DNA of 64,000 bases from Gemmatimonadota bacterium (lineage in GTDB: Bacteria > Gemmatimonadota > Gemmatimonadetes > Longimicrobiales > Gaopeijiaceae), in contig JAJDVT010000121.1 in assembly GCA_022826005.1 (NCBI GenBank), forward strand, positions 142,450 to 206,449. Direction: 5' to 3'. Below the pieces are notes generated by a model, which saw nothing but the letters and a program-made list of their open reading frames with translations, did no database searches and was not told the DNA's origin. This document shows positions 26,385 to 36,737 of this stretch, piece after piece. Position 1 is the first letter of the stretch. Every line of letters starts with the position of its first letter. A program made the position numbers and the translations under genes.

Positions 26385-28205
26385 TGGCCGGCCCGAACCC
26401 CGCGCTCGCCCGCCAGGACGTCCGCTACGAGCCCGACGAGCGTCCCCCGCTCCCGATGACCGCGGGACTCGGCGTCCAGTACGCGATCATCTGCATCGCA
26501 AGCATCATCCTGACGCCGACGGTCATGATCACCGTCGCGGGACGGGGGCGACGCGTACCTGTCGTGGGCGGTGTTTGCGGCACTGATCGTGAGCGGCCTG
26601 ACCACCGCGATCCAGGCGCGGCGGGTGGGCCGGATCGGGGCCGGCTACATCCTCGTGATGGGGAGCACGAGTGCGTTTCTCGCGGTGAGCGTGTCGGCGA
26701 TCGAGCAGGGAGGGCCCGGGATGCTGGCGACGCTCATCATCGCCTCCTCCCTCGTGCAGTTCGCGCTCGCCGCCAGGATGGCGCTGCTGCGGCGAATCTT
26801 CACCCCCACCGTCGCCGGCACCGTGCTGATGCTGATCCCGGTGACGCTCTCCCCGATGATCCTGCGCAAGCTGGCCGAGGTACCGGAGGGAGCGTCGCCC
26901 GCCGCAGCCCCGGTCACCGCGCTGGTCACGCTCCTCGTCACCGTCCTCATCCCGCTGCGCTTCTCCGGCGCCCCGCGCCTCTGGGCTCCGGCCATCGGCA
27001 TCCTCGCGGGCTGTCTGACCGCCGGCCTGGGCTTCGGCATCTACGACATGAGCACGGTCGCCGAGGCCGCCTGGATCGGCCTGCCGGACATCGCCTATCC
27101 CGGAGTCGACCTCGGCTTCCGGCCCGAGTTCTGGGCGCTGTTGCCGTCGTTCATCATGGTGACGCTGGTCGGCGCGATGGACACGCTCGGGGACAGCATC
27201 GCGATCCAGCGGGTGTCGTGGCGCAGACCGCGCGCGATCGACTTCAAGTCCATCCAGGGCGCGATCTCCGCCGACGGCGTCGGCAACCTGCTCTCCGGCC
27301 TCGCGGGAACGGTCCCCAACACCACCTACGGCATGAGCATCAGCGTCGCCGAGCTTACCGGCGTGGCCTCCCGCGCGGTGGGCGTCTGCGTTGGCATCGT
27401 CTTCGTCGCTCTCGCCTTCCTGCCCAAGTTCGTGACGCTGATCATCGCGATCCCGGGCCCCGTGGTCGCCGCCTACTTCGTCATCATCGTGGCGCTGATC
27501 TTCGTCTTCGGGATGAAGATCCTGCTGCAGGACGGCCTGGACTACCGCAAGGGACTCGTCGTCGGCGTCGCCTTCTGGATCGGCATCGCCTTCCAGCTCG
27601 ACTGGATCTACCCGGAATACTGGACGGGCCCCTGGGGCGAACTCCTCGGCAACGGCATGACAGTCGGCGGCTTCGCGGTGATCGGGCTGACCCTGTTCAC
27701 CGAGCTGACCGGCGGGCGCCGATCACGCCTGAAGACGCGCCTGACGGCGGAGACCTGGCCGGAGGTGGACGCCTTCCTGACGAAGTTCGCCGCCCGCAAG
27801 GGATGGGACGAGGCGATGGAGATGCGGCTGCGCGCCGTCGGCGAAGAGACGATGCAGATCCTGACGCGCGCGGAGGCGGATGGCGCGGGCGACACCGGAG
27901 CAACCGGCGGGCAAGGTGCGGGCCACCCGGAGGAGGCGAACGGCGGGGAGGGCGCAGGCAACTCCGAGCGGCGCCTCCTGTTGCTGGCGAGCGCTGACGG
28001 CAACGCCGCCGACCTGGAGTTCATCGCCACCACCGACCAGGCCAACCTCGAGGACCAGCTGACGATGCTGACCGAGGTGGCCGGGAACGTGCCGGTCGAC
28101 GCCGAGACCCCGCTGCGGCTGTTGCGGCACTATGCGTCGTCGATCCGGCACCAGCAGTATCACGACATCGATATCCTGACGATTCGGGTGGAGGGCCGGG
28201 GGTGA
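26384..28205 (+). CDS. SLC23/NCS2-type xanthine/uracil permease with C-terminal cytosolic (possibly HATPase-like) domain; apparent +1-nt frameshift at 26544-26548
   Basis: MTAGLGVQYAIICIASIILTPTVMITVAG in frame A, then GDAYLSWAVFAALIVSGLTTAIQA...VTLVGAMDTLGDSIAIQRVSW...GNLLSGLAGTVPNTTYGMSISVAELTGVASRAVG in frame B (tracked ORF 26571-28205). TGATG overlap with the upstream decarboxylase. Confidence 0.85.
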
Positions 28206-28287
28206 GGAAAGTTCCCTAAGTCGTGCACTGGAAGTCGGCTGAGATCGTGGTCTGTCGGTTGAGGAAGACCCCTACTCGCGTCACAAG

Positions 28288-30186
28288 TCATCGGTCCTCC
28301 GCACTGTGCTTGCGCGAACGCATGAAGACCGGTTTGATGTCTTCACCAGCAAACAGACGGCGGATCTCATTGCAGTGCTTCCCAAAGGTCGCAGTCGAAA
28401 CGCGGGTGTATGACCAGCCGCTGATTTCGCTGCGCTGGTGACTAACTCGAAGCACCTCCTCCGCCTCCGCCAGGTGCCGGGTGGCGTCGTCTGGACGGTT
28501 GCCGAACCACTCTGCCACTGCAAGCGCTTGGAGCTTGTTCGCATCGTCTTCGAGCCAGTCCTTATCGTCTTCTGCATCGTAGTGGGCCAATACGCCTGCA
28601 AACGCCTCGGGGTCGACTACCCCGGACTCACCCCACAGTGCCATGGCCAAGTTGAATGCCGTGGGTACAAGTGTGCCAGTCGCCGGTTCCGCTAGCGCCC
28701 GTTGCAGGAACTTGGCAGCCTCCGCGCAGTCACCTACCGCAATGCGTGCGAAAGAAAGCTCCCATTGCCAATCCTTCCTTCGGCGGTTTGAACCCTCTTC
28801 CGAGGTGAGAGTGTCCTCTAGGATCCTTATCGCAATTCGTCGCTCGCACGCCGAGAGATCCAGTCGTTTGGCCACGAGGGCCCGCGCAGGTGGCGGAAGG
28901 TCTGCTATTTTGGGACTGTGTTCGACGTATGCAACACGATCCGCCTCAAGCGTTTCCAGCAGGCCGAGTCCCCGCGACACCAAACTGTACCTGCGACGAT
29001 CACTTTCGGGTAAGTCCGTCCAAGGATCTTGGAAGAACGACTTGAGCGCCCGCAGCGCGCCATCGGGATCACGCGTGAAATGCCGGGCCTCAGCCAGCCG
29101 AAACAGTTGTACGGGGGTCAGAGTGGCAAACTCCGCAATCCGTTCCAGGAGTTCGGCGGCTTCGACAATGGCACCCCGTGAATCGTGCTCGTCAGCCAGT
29201 GCGGTCAGCACGTCCGGATCTGCGTCATAGCGGCGCCGGATCCGGTCTAGCCGGTCGAAATGCCCAGGGGCTGCAACTCCATCCCGAGCCTCCCGGAGGT
29301 ATTCCAGAACACCTTCTCGATCAGCAATATTCAGAGCTCGAATCTGCCGGGTGAGTTCCCGAAATGAACGTGCCAGCTTCGTACGCGGCCGCACAGCCGT
29401 GTAGATTGGCTGAGTCAGGAGATCCATGCTCTGGTAGTGTCTGATTTCCTGCAGCCGTCCCGGTGGAATCGCGAGTCTTTTTCGGAAAGTTGCCCGACGC
29501 TCTTCCAGTACTCCGTCTTCGTCATCGGCGTCCGGGATCGCCGCCATTGCAAAATGAAGGTCCACCCCTCTCTTCCGACGGGGCGTCGGCTTTTCGCTCC
29601 GGATTGCCTCCACAATGGACTCCATCCCCCGCAGACTCTGGTCGTCAGGCCGGAACATCAGAACCACCGCATCAGGGAGATGGCGAGTACATATTCCACC
29701 CACATCGGTGAAGCCGGTGCGCGAATCAAGCAGTACGTAGTCGTAACCAACCCCATCCCACTGAGCCCTCAAGTCTTCGAACATCACATATCCGTCGCGC
29801 GCCAGATAGAGGTCATTCCAATCGATCTTGTTCAGCCGGGTGCTGTAGCTCTCGTCCAGCACACCGGATGACATCAGTTGAATGGTCCCGTCACATCCTT
29901 GCGGCGTTGCGTCTGCGATGTAGTCGTCAGCTCTCGGAACCCGCATGGTCTCGAGGTAGTCTCCAACGTACTCCACTATCCCCGGGCGGTCGCTGCTCTC
30001 CCAAGCTGTCGAGGATTCTCCACTCGTCGCCCTCCTCCAACGGTTGGAATGGATGGCGGGAGCTTCCAGGTCGAAGTCCACCACGAGTACGCTGTGGCCC
30101 GAATCCGCCAATTCGTACGCCACGTTTAGCAGCGCCAGAGTCCGGCCGACACCGCCCTTGTACGAATAGAACGTGACGACGTACAT
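28288..30186 (-). CDS. KGGVGR-motif ParA/MinD-like ATPase with long TPR-like C-terminal region
   Basis: MYVVTFYSYKGGVGRTLALLNVAYELADSGHSVLVVDFDLEAPAI (deviant Walker A) and YDYVLLDSRTGFTDVGGIC; helical repeats afterwards. ATG overlaps the upstream TGA (TGATG). Confidence 0.85.
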   Translation of the reverse strand: MYVVTFYSYKGGVGRTLALLNVAYELADSGHSVLVVDFDLEAPAIHSNRWRRATSGESSTAWESSDRPGIVEYVGDYLETMRVPRADDYIADATPQGCDGTIQLMSSGVLDESYSTRLNKIDWNDLYLARDGYVMFEDLRAQWDGVGYDYVLLDSRTGFTDVGGICTRHLPDAVVLMFRPDDQSLRGMESIVEAIRSEKPTPRRKRGVDLHFAMAAIPDADDEDGVLEERRATFRKRLAIPPGRLQEIRHYQSMDLLTQPIYTAVRPRTKLARSFRELTRQIRALNIADREGVLEYLREARDGVAAPGHFDRLDRIRRRYDADPDVLTALADEHDSRGAIVEAAELLERIAEFATLTPVQLFRLAEARHFTRDPDGALRALKSFFQDPWTDLPESDRRRYSLVSRGLGLLETLEADRVAYVEHSPKIADLPPPARALVAKRLDLSACERRIAIRILEDTLTSEEGSNRRRKDWQWELSFARIAVGDCAEAAKFLQRALAEPATGTLVPTAFNLAMALWGESGVVDPEAFAGVLAHYDAEDDKDWLEDDANKLQALAVAEWFGNRPDDATRHLAEAEEVLRVSHQRSEISGWSYTRVSTATFGKHCNEIRRLFAGEDIKPVFMRSRKHSAEDR

Positions 30187-30758
30187 CAGGCGACGATTCC
30201 CAAACCGGGAGTCCAACCCGCGCTACTCTCACGATAGCGCTGCACTTCATGAGAATCCAACGCACCCGAACTCCCCCAAATGGACGAAACCGGACCGGTC
30301 GAGATTGTGGACATCGCGAGCCCGCGCAGGCGGTTCATCGTGGCCCCATCCTTCAGCAATCTCAAATATCGGTCGCTGGATGTGTTTTGGATCACCTCAC
30401 CGCGTTCCCAACGTGCAACGCTCGCTTCTCCGAACCCTGTCAGGCGCGCGAAGGCGGCCCGCGAAAGGCCGTGACGCTTCCGGAGCCCGCGAACCTCGGC
30501 CGGAGTGAGTACTCCGAGATGGTGACAGACAACCTCATGCTGCGCGATTTCAGCCACTTCGCCCGTGTACGAAACCTCGCAGCGCGAGCACGTATGAACA
30601 GGGAACTCGGCAGTGAGTTCCACCGCGTCCGCCCCAGCGCCATAGATGAACGGATCTCTAACCAACTCCGTCTGGAGCCCGGGGGCTCCACACAATTCGC
30701 AGGACTCTGGTCCGGGGTGAAAGCCAAGAACGGTCGGGGAAGAAGCGATTCTAGTCAT
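30186..30758 (-). CDS. MqsA-like antitoxin: zinc-binding N-terminus and HTH
   Basis: CELCG...HTCSRCEVSYTG (two CxxC pairs), then LTPAEVRGLRKRHGLSRAAFARLTGFGEASVARWERGEVIQN (MqsA/XRE-type HTH). Confidence 0.82.
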   Translation of the reverse strand: MTRIASSPTVLGFHPGPESCELCGAPGLQTELVRDPFIYGAGADAVELTAEFPVHTCSRCEVSYTGEVAEIAQHEVVCHHLGVLTPAEVRGLRKRHGLSRAAFARLTGFGEASVARWERGEVIQNTSSDRYLRLLKDGATMNRLRGLAMSTISTGPVSSIWGSSGALDSHEVQRYRESSAGWTPGLGIVA

Positions 30759-31137
30759 CGTCGTACTCTGCCTCATGGAAGCTTCGAAGGAGAACCCGGG
30801 ACCCAAACAGTTGGAGCTTCACGTAGACGGCCACCGATTCGGGGGAAAGACTGGCGCGAAAGACCCAAGCCTTCTCGCCGGGAGGTTGTCGCAACTCGAG
30901 TTCCTCGAGCGGGACACCCAAATCCAGAAGTGTCTCGATCACACCCCACATCGTGGCTTTGGTAAGCGGTAGCCCGGTGTCCGGGTGGACTACTTCCCAA
31001 GGACGAACCACGGTCGGTCGATGCTTCGAAAACGCTGACTGCCGACGACCAGTTCGGATCAGATCGACCAGCCGCCCTCGTACGTGAGGCTGATTCCCAT
31101 CTTGGACTGTGTCGGGGCGAGTCCAAATGGGCTTCAT
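30751..31137 (-). CDS. putative MqsR/RelE-like toxin preceding the MqsA-like gene
   Basis: 129 aa, C-terminus SVAVYVKLQLFGSRVLLRSFHEAEYDDD reminiscent of MqsR/RelE-type strands; toxin-first gene order as in mqsRA; overlaps the antitoxin gene. Confidence 0.5.
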   Translation of the reverse strand: MKPIWTRPDTVQDGNQPHVRGRLVDLIRTGRRQSAFSKHRPTVVRPWEVVHPDTGLPLTKATMWGVIETLLDLGVPLEELELRQPPGEKAWVFRASLSPESVAVYVKLQLFGSRVLLRSFHEAEYDDD

Positions 31138-31280
31138 TCGGAAAACCGCTCATATGATCGCCGTTTGCTCATCGTAGCTCAGTTCAGGAACCAATTAGTA
31201 CCCATGAATGTACCGTATGATCCATCTGAAAGGAAGAGCCCCCTCTGGGCCCGGAATGGAGTGGAGTACGATGCACCCCC

Positions 31281-31898
31281 TCACAGAAACCTCGGCACCC
31301 TCCCCCGATACTCCCGGTACGCATCCCCGTACTGCTCCTCCAGCCAAGGCTCCTCCGTCAGCGGGGCGACCGCGAACCAGAGCGACAGCAGAACGTGGGC
31401 GATCCACAGGTACGCCGAGTTCGCGATGACGCCCACGCCGATGAAGAACACGATGTCACCCACGTACTGCGGATTCCGCGTGAACCGGTAGGGACCCGAG
31501 GACACGAAACCGTCCTTCATCCCTGACGTATTCCTCCAGCCCACCGTCACGATTCCCCACAGCGCGAGCAGGCCACCCAGCAGGGCCAGCGGGACTCCCA
31601 CGATGAACCGGAGGGGGCTCTCGAAGAGCCAGGAATTCCAGTCGAGGTAGATCAGGGCGGCGCTGAGGGCGATCGACGCGTAGAAGCAGGCCCACGTCAG
31701 CAGCCATTGCCAGGAGCGGCGGCCCGGCGGTGGCCAGATCCGCTTCGCGGGGAACGCCACTGACCACACGGCTCCGCCTAGCATGAAGAGGAGGAGGACC
31801 GAATCCGCGGCGAAGACGGTGGCCGCCATGTGTCTCATCATGAAGTCCCTTCGCTCCGACCGATCCGCAGGTATCGCGGACGATGGCCGGTTCGACAC
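31281..31898 (-). CDS. isoprenylcysteine carboxyl methyltransferase-family membrane protein
   Basis: GPYRFTRNPQYVGDIVFFIGVGVIANS...EEPWLEEQYGDAYREYRGRVPRFL: ICMT/PEMT-like C-terminal motif. Confidence 0.88.
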   Translation of the reverse strand: MSNRPSSAIPADRSERRDFMMRHMAATVFAADSVLLLFMLGGAVWSVAFPAKRIWPPPGRRSWQWLLTWACFYASIALSAALIYLDWNSWLFESPLRFIVGVPLALLGGLLALWGIVTVGWRNTSGMKDGFVSSGPYRFTRNPQYVGDIVFFIGVGVIANSAYLWIAHVLLSLWFAVAPLTEEPWLEEQYGDAYREYRGRVPRFL

Positions 31899-31971
31899 CC
31901 CCTGTCAATTCATGCACACACGTCGGGACTCAACACCAGGAAGGAGCATAGCCGGGCCGGGCCGGGGCACC

Positions 31972-32295
31972 CTACCGGTTGGGGTTCGGTGCCATCGCCA
32001 CCAGCAGCACCAGGTCGCCGTCCGAATCGTTGGCGACGCCGTGCGGCTCGTCCGGCTCCGACCACGCCACGGCACCGGCGCCCAGGCGGACACGCCGATC
32101 CCCCACCGTGAAACGTCCCTCGCCTTCGATCACATAGTAGAACTTGGTCGCGCCCGCGTGGGTGTGGACGTGCTGGGCCTGGCCGGGCCGAAGGCAGTAG
32201 ATGTCGCAAAACATCTGGTCGGTCTCGAAGAGGTTCAGCTTCTGCATCTTCTCGGGCGAGAAGTGTCGGTGGCGGTTGGAGTCGGTGAACGCCAT
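31972..32295 (-). CDS. cupin-domain protein
   Basis: LRPGQAQHVHTHAGATKFYYVIEGEGRFTVGDRRVRLGAGAVAWSEPDEPHGV: cupin motifs 1 and 2. Confidence 0.9.
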   Translation of the reverse strand: MAFTDSNRHRHFSPEKMQKLNLFETDQMFCDIYCLRPGQAQHVHTHAGATKFYYVIEGEGRFTVGDRRVRLGAGAVAWSEPDEPHGVANDSDGDLVLLVAMAPNPNR

Positions 32296-32653
32296 GGGTG
32301 GCCTGTGGGAATGGGAGTGGTCGCCGTGGGCGGGCCGTGGGCGGATGATAACACTATCTCGTGGCGTGATAACACTTGCCGCCGAGCGGGGTGTCCAGAG
32401 TACCGGAGGAAGGTAGCCGCCGTCGACGGGCGGAAAAATGGCGGACGGTGACGGGAGGGAGATGGGAGCCGCGGACAGAAGACGGGGACGGTCCTGCCCA
32501 GGCCGGCGGTCTGCTCTCGACAAGTCCCGTGTGGACCCACTTCGATCCCAGGTGCGGCCAGCCCCGCGGGCGCCTATCTTGAATCGAAGTGGCCGGGCCG
32601 TGGCAGCGCGGCCGGTCCACCCCCGTTCCACCGGAGTAATCGGAGCAGCCGAC

Positions 32654-33991
32654 ATGACGATTCGCCGCACCATCCGTCCCATCCCCCTCGCTCTGGCCGC
32701 CCTGGCCCTCCCCTTCTCGGCCGCCGCCTGCGCTCCCGGCGACGACGCCGCCTCGGCCGAGGAAACCGAGGAGGAGCTGATCGCGCGCGCCCAGGGGATC
32801 CACGACCGGGTCATCACCCTCGACACGCACGACGACATCAGCACCGCCAACTTCACCGACGAACGCAACTACACGATGGACCTGCCCACCCAGGTCACGC
32901 TCCCGAAGATGGCGGCGGGCGGGCTCGACGTGGCCTGGTTCGTCGTCTACACCTCCCAGGGTCTGCTCAACGAGGAGGGATTCGCGACGGCCTACGAGAA
33001 CGCGGTCGACAAGTTCGACGCGATCCACCGGCTCGTGAACGAGTACGCGCCCGAGCAGATCGAGCTGGCGCTGACCTCCGACGACGTGCGGCGGATCGTG
33101 GATTCGGGGAAGATGGTCGCGATGATCGGCGTGGAGAACGCCTATCCGCTCGGCACCGACATCGGGCGCGTCGAGGAGTTCTACAACCGCGGCGCCCGCT
33201 ACATCTCGCTCGCACACACCGGCCCCAGCCAGCTCTCCGACGCCCACTCGGGCGAACAGGACGGCAACTGGCTGCACAACGGTCTCAGCGAGATGGGGCG
33301 CGAGGCGGTCGCCGAGATGAACCGGCTCGGCATCATGATCGACATCTCCCACCCGTCGAAGGAGTCGATCATGCAGACGCTGGAACTGACCCGGGCGCCG
33401 ATCATGGCGTCGCATTCATCGGCGCGAGCGCTGAGCGACGTGAGCCGCAACCTGGACGACGAGACGCTGCGTGCGATCGCCGGGAACGGCGGGGTCGTGC
33501 AGGCGGTGGCGCTCGGCAGCTTCGTCAGCACCGACAAGGCCTCGGCGCGGCGCGAGGTGCTGGCCGAGTCCGAGGCGGAGGTCGCGGCCGAGATGGACTT
33601 CGAGATTCTCGGGCGCGGGCAGGTCTTCCGGCTCGGCATGGAGGAGCGCGACGCCTACCGGGAGACGATGGCCGAGGTGCAGCGCGTGGCTCTCGATCGG
33701 GCGGAGGCGGCGGGCGTGCCCGGTCGCGTCAACGTCGCGGACTTCGTCGACCACATCGACTACATGGTCAACCTGATCGGCCTCGAGCATGTCGGAATCA
33801 GCTCCGACTTCGACGGGGGCGGCGGCGTGGAAGGATGGGACGATGCATCCGAGACCTTCAACGTGACCCTTGAACTGGTGCGGCGCGGATACAGCGAGGA
33901 AGAGATCTCCATGCTCTGGAGCGGGAACTTGCTGAGGGTGCTCGACGAGGTGCAGGAGGTGGCAGCGATGATTCAGCGAGAAGAAGGGTAG
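32654..33991 (+). CDS. membrane dipeptidase, M19 family, lipoprotein signal
   Basis: VITLDTHDDIS, AMIGVENAYPLG, YISLAHTGPSQLSDAHSG, MIDISHPSKESIMQTLELTRAPIMASHSSARAL, HVGISSDFDGGGGVEGWDD. Confidence 0.92.
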   Translation: MTIRRTIRPIPLALAALALPFSAAACAPGDDAASAEETEEELIARAQGIHDRVITLDTHDDISTANFTDERNYTMDLPTQVTLPKMAAGGLDVAWFVVYTSQGLLNEEGFATAYENAVDKFDAIHRLVNEYAPEQIELALTSDDVRRIVDSGKMVAMIGVENAYPLGTDIGRVEEFYNRGARYISLAHTGPSQLSDAHSGEQDGNWLHNGLSEMGREAVAEMNRLGIMIDISHPSKESIMQTLELTRAPIMASHSSARALSDVSRNLDDETLRAIAGNGGVVQAVALGSFVSTDKASARREVLAESEAEVAAEMDFEILGRGQVFRLGMEERDAYRETMAEVQRVALDRAEAAGVPGRVNVADFVDHIDYMVNLIGLEHVGISSDFDGGGGVEGWDDASETFNVTLELVRRGYSEEEISMLWSGNLLRVLDEVQEVAAMIQREEG

Positions 33992-33998
33992 GAGAACG

Positions 33999-35114
<1,116 letters not shown>

Positions 35115-35208
35115 GGGGGCGACCGACGCCCCATCGGCCGCCCCACCCGGAGCGCGGGCCCGAAAAGCCGGTGGGCCGGACTTCCCGGAAGTTGACACCG
35201 ATCCGTGA

Positions 35209-35227
35209 TGTAATTACGGTAATTACA
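35209..35227. promoter_or_regulatory. 19-bp palindrome TGTAATTAC-G-GTAATTACA upstream of mazEF; TTGACA at 35192-35197
   Basis: Perfect 9-1-9 inverted repeat (also a direct repeat of TAATTAC) in an AT-rich block. Confidence 0.6.
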
Positions 35228-35318
35228 CACCATTCTCCTCGTGAATGTCATGTTCACATTACATTATGTAAGCTCCACCTGTCAATTCGTCCACATCTGA
35301 TCGAGGCTTGGCAACCCA

Positions 35319-35573
35319 ATGGGCAAGACAGCGCGAATCACGGGCACCAAGCTGGTCGCAATCGGCAACTCCAAGGGTATCCGAATCCCGAAGGTTGTGC
35401 GCGAAAAGTACGGATGGAGCGAGTCGATCGTCCTTGAAGAGACGGAGGACGGTATCCTGCTCCGGCGCGATACGACCCACAAGCTTTCCTGGAAGGAGAC
35501 CTACCAGGCCATGGCCGACACCGACGAAGACTGGAGCGATCTGGACGTCGCGGTGGCTGACGGCCTTGATTGA
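35319..35573 (+). CDS. mazE: AbrB/MazE-type antitoxin
   Basis: TKLVAIGNSKGIRIPKVVREKYGWSESIVLEETEDGILLR: SpoVT/AbrB swapped-hairpin motif. Confidence 0.88.
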   Translation: MGKTARITGTKLVAIGNSKGIRIPKVVREKYGWSESIVLEETEDGILLRRDTTHKLSWKETYQAMADTDEDWSDLDVAVADGLD

Positions 35574-35905
35574 TGGCCGATTTTCCGCACCGCTACGCCA
35601 TTCATTTCGCCGACCTCAACCCCACCATCGGTGCCGAGATCCACAAGGTGCGTCCGGTGGTCGTGGTCAGTCAGAACGAGATGAACCGGTTTGCGGGCAC
35701 GGTCGTCGTTTGCCCGCTCACAACAAGCCTTCACCCCGGGTGGCGAAGCCGCATCCAGATCGAGTGCGCGGGCAGGGACGCGGAAATCGCTGTGGACCAG
35801 ATCCGCACCATCAGCAAGAAGAGGCTCCGGAACCGAATCGACCGGCTCTCGCCCGCCGTCGCCGCGCAACTCCGCCGACTGATTACGGAGATGTACGGGG
35901 GTTAG
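35573..35905 (+). CDS. mazF: MazF/PemK-family endoribonuclease toxin
   Basis: IHFADLNPTIGAEIHKVRPVVVVSQNEMNRFAGTVVVCPLTT...VDQIRTISKKRL; overlaps the antitoxin stop. Confidence 0.9.
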   Translation: MADFPHRYAIHFADLNPTIGAEIHKVRPVVVVSQNEMNRFAGTVVVCPLTTSLHPGWRSRIQIECAGRDAEIAVDQIRTISKKRLRNRIDRLSPAVAAQLRRLITEMYGG

Positions 35906-35974
35906 TGTTAGTCCCGAAGTACCCCAAGGTAATGCCCGTCTCGGCACCGCTTGCCCGCCCGGGTTGACCCTCCC

Positions 35975-36724
35975 CTACTCCGGCAGCCTCAGCGAAACGT
36001 GCAAGTGATCCGCCGTCCCCTTGTGCCGGAGCGAGTGGAAACCCAGCGCCCAGAACGCAAGCTCGATGGCGCGGTTCCGCCACTCGGGACGGCCGGTGGT
36101 GCGCAGGTCCAGGGCGTGTACGAAGCCGTCCTCCTGTTCGAAGTGGAGCGACGACTCGTTGGGTGAGAGGCCCATGCGCCGGTAGAAGTCGGGGGTGCGG
36201 CCGGCGTCGGTGATCACGGACTCGGGGTCGGCGAGGATCAGGGTGCTCGCGGCCACGCGCAGCAGCGGGTGCAGCGACGCGTATTCGGCCCGCACTTCCT
36301 CCGACTTGACGTTGGCACCTCCCACGTAGAGAAGCGAGTAGGCGACGTAGGCGAGGCCAATGGCTGCCGCGCCGCGGGTCAGCAGCCGTTTCAGCCCCTT
36401 CCCCGCGCGGAGGCGGCGGCCCATGGCCCATGCATAGAGAGCCAGAAGGAGGACGGTGGCCGCAGCCGAAACCGCCAGCGAGGGCCAGGGTCCGAGTCCC
36501 CACTGGTGGTACGCGAAGACTCCGCCCCGGATGAGGAGGATGAAGGGGACGACCGCCAGGAGGAAGGCGAAGGCAACCCGGCGTAAGAGGAGCAGGGGGA
36601 GGCGAAACGGTCGAAACCGCCTGGCGCGTCGCCCACTGCCGGAACGTTCGGCCGATGCCGTCGCTGACGAAGCGTCGCCCGAATCGCTGCGGACTCCCCG
36701 ATAGTCGACCCTCAGGTTGCTCAC
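35975..36724 (-). CDS. membrane protein with possible LAS-type (M15/M74-like) peptidase C-terminus
   Basis: TM segments, then FVHALDLRTTGRPEWRNRAIELAFWALGFHSLRHKGTADHLHVSLRLPE (H..D...HxH pattern). GTG start inferred from the upstream gene boundary. Confidence 0.6.
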   Translation of the reverse strand: MSNLRVDYRGVRSDSGDASSATASAERSGSGRRARRFRPFRLPLLLLRRVAFAFLLAVVPFILLIRGGVFAYHQWGLGPWPSLAVSAAATVLLLALYAWAMGRRLRAGKGLKRLLTRGAAAIGLAYVAYSLLYVGGANVKSEEVRAEYASLHPLLRVAASTLILADPESVITDAGRTPDFYRRMGLSPNESSLHFEQEDGFVHALDLRTTGRPEWRNRAIELAFWALGFHSLRHKGTADHLHVSLRLPE

Positions 36725-36737
36725 TCGCTTCTCCCGC

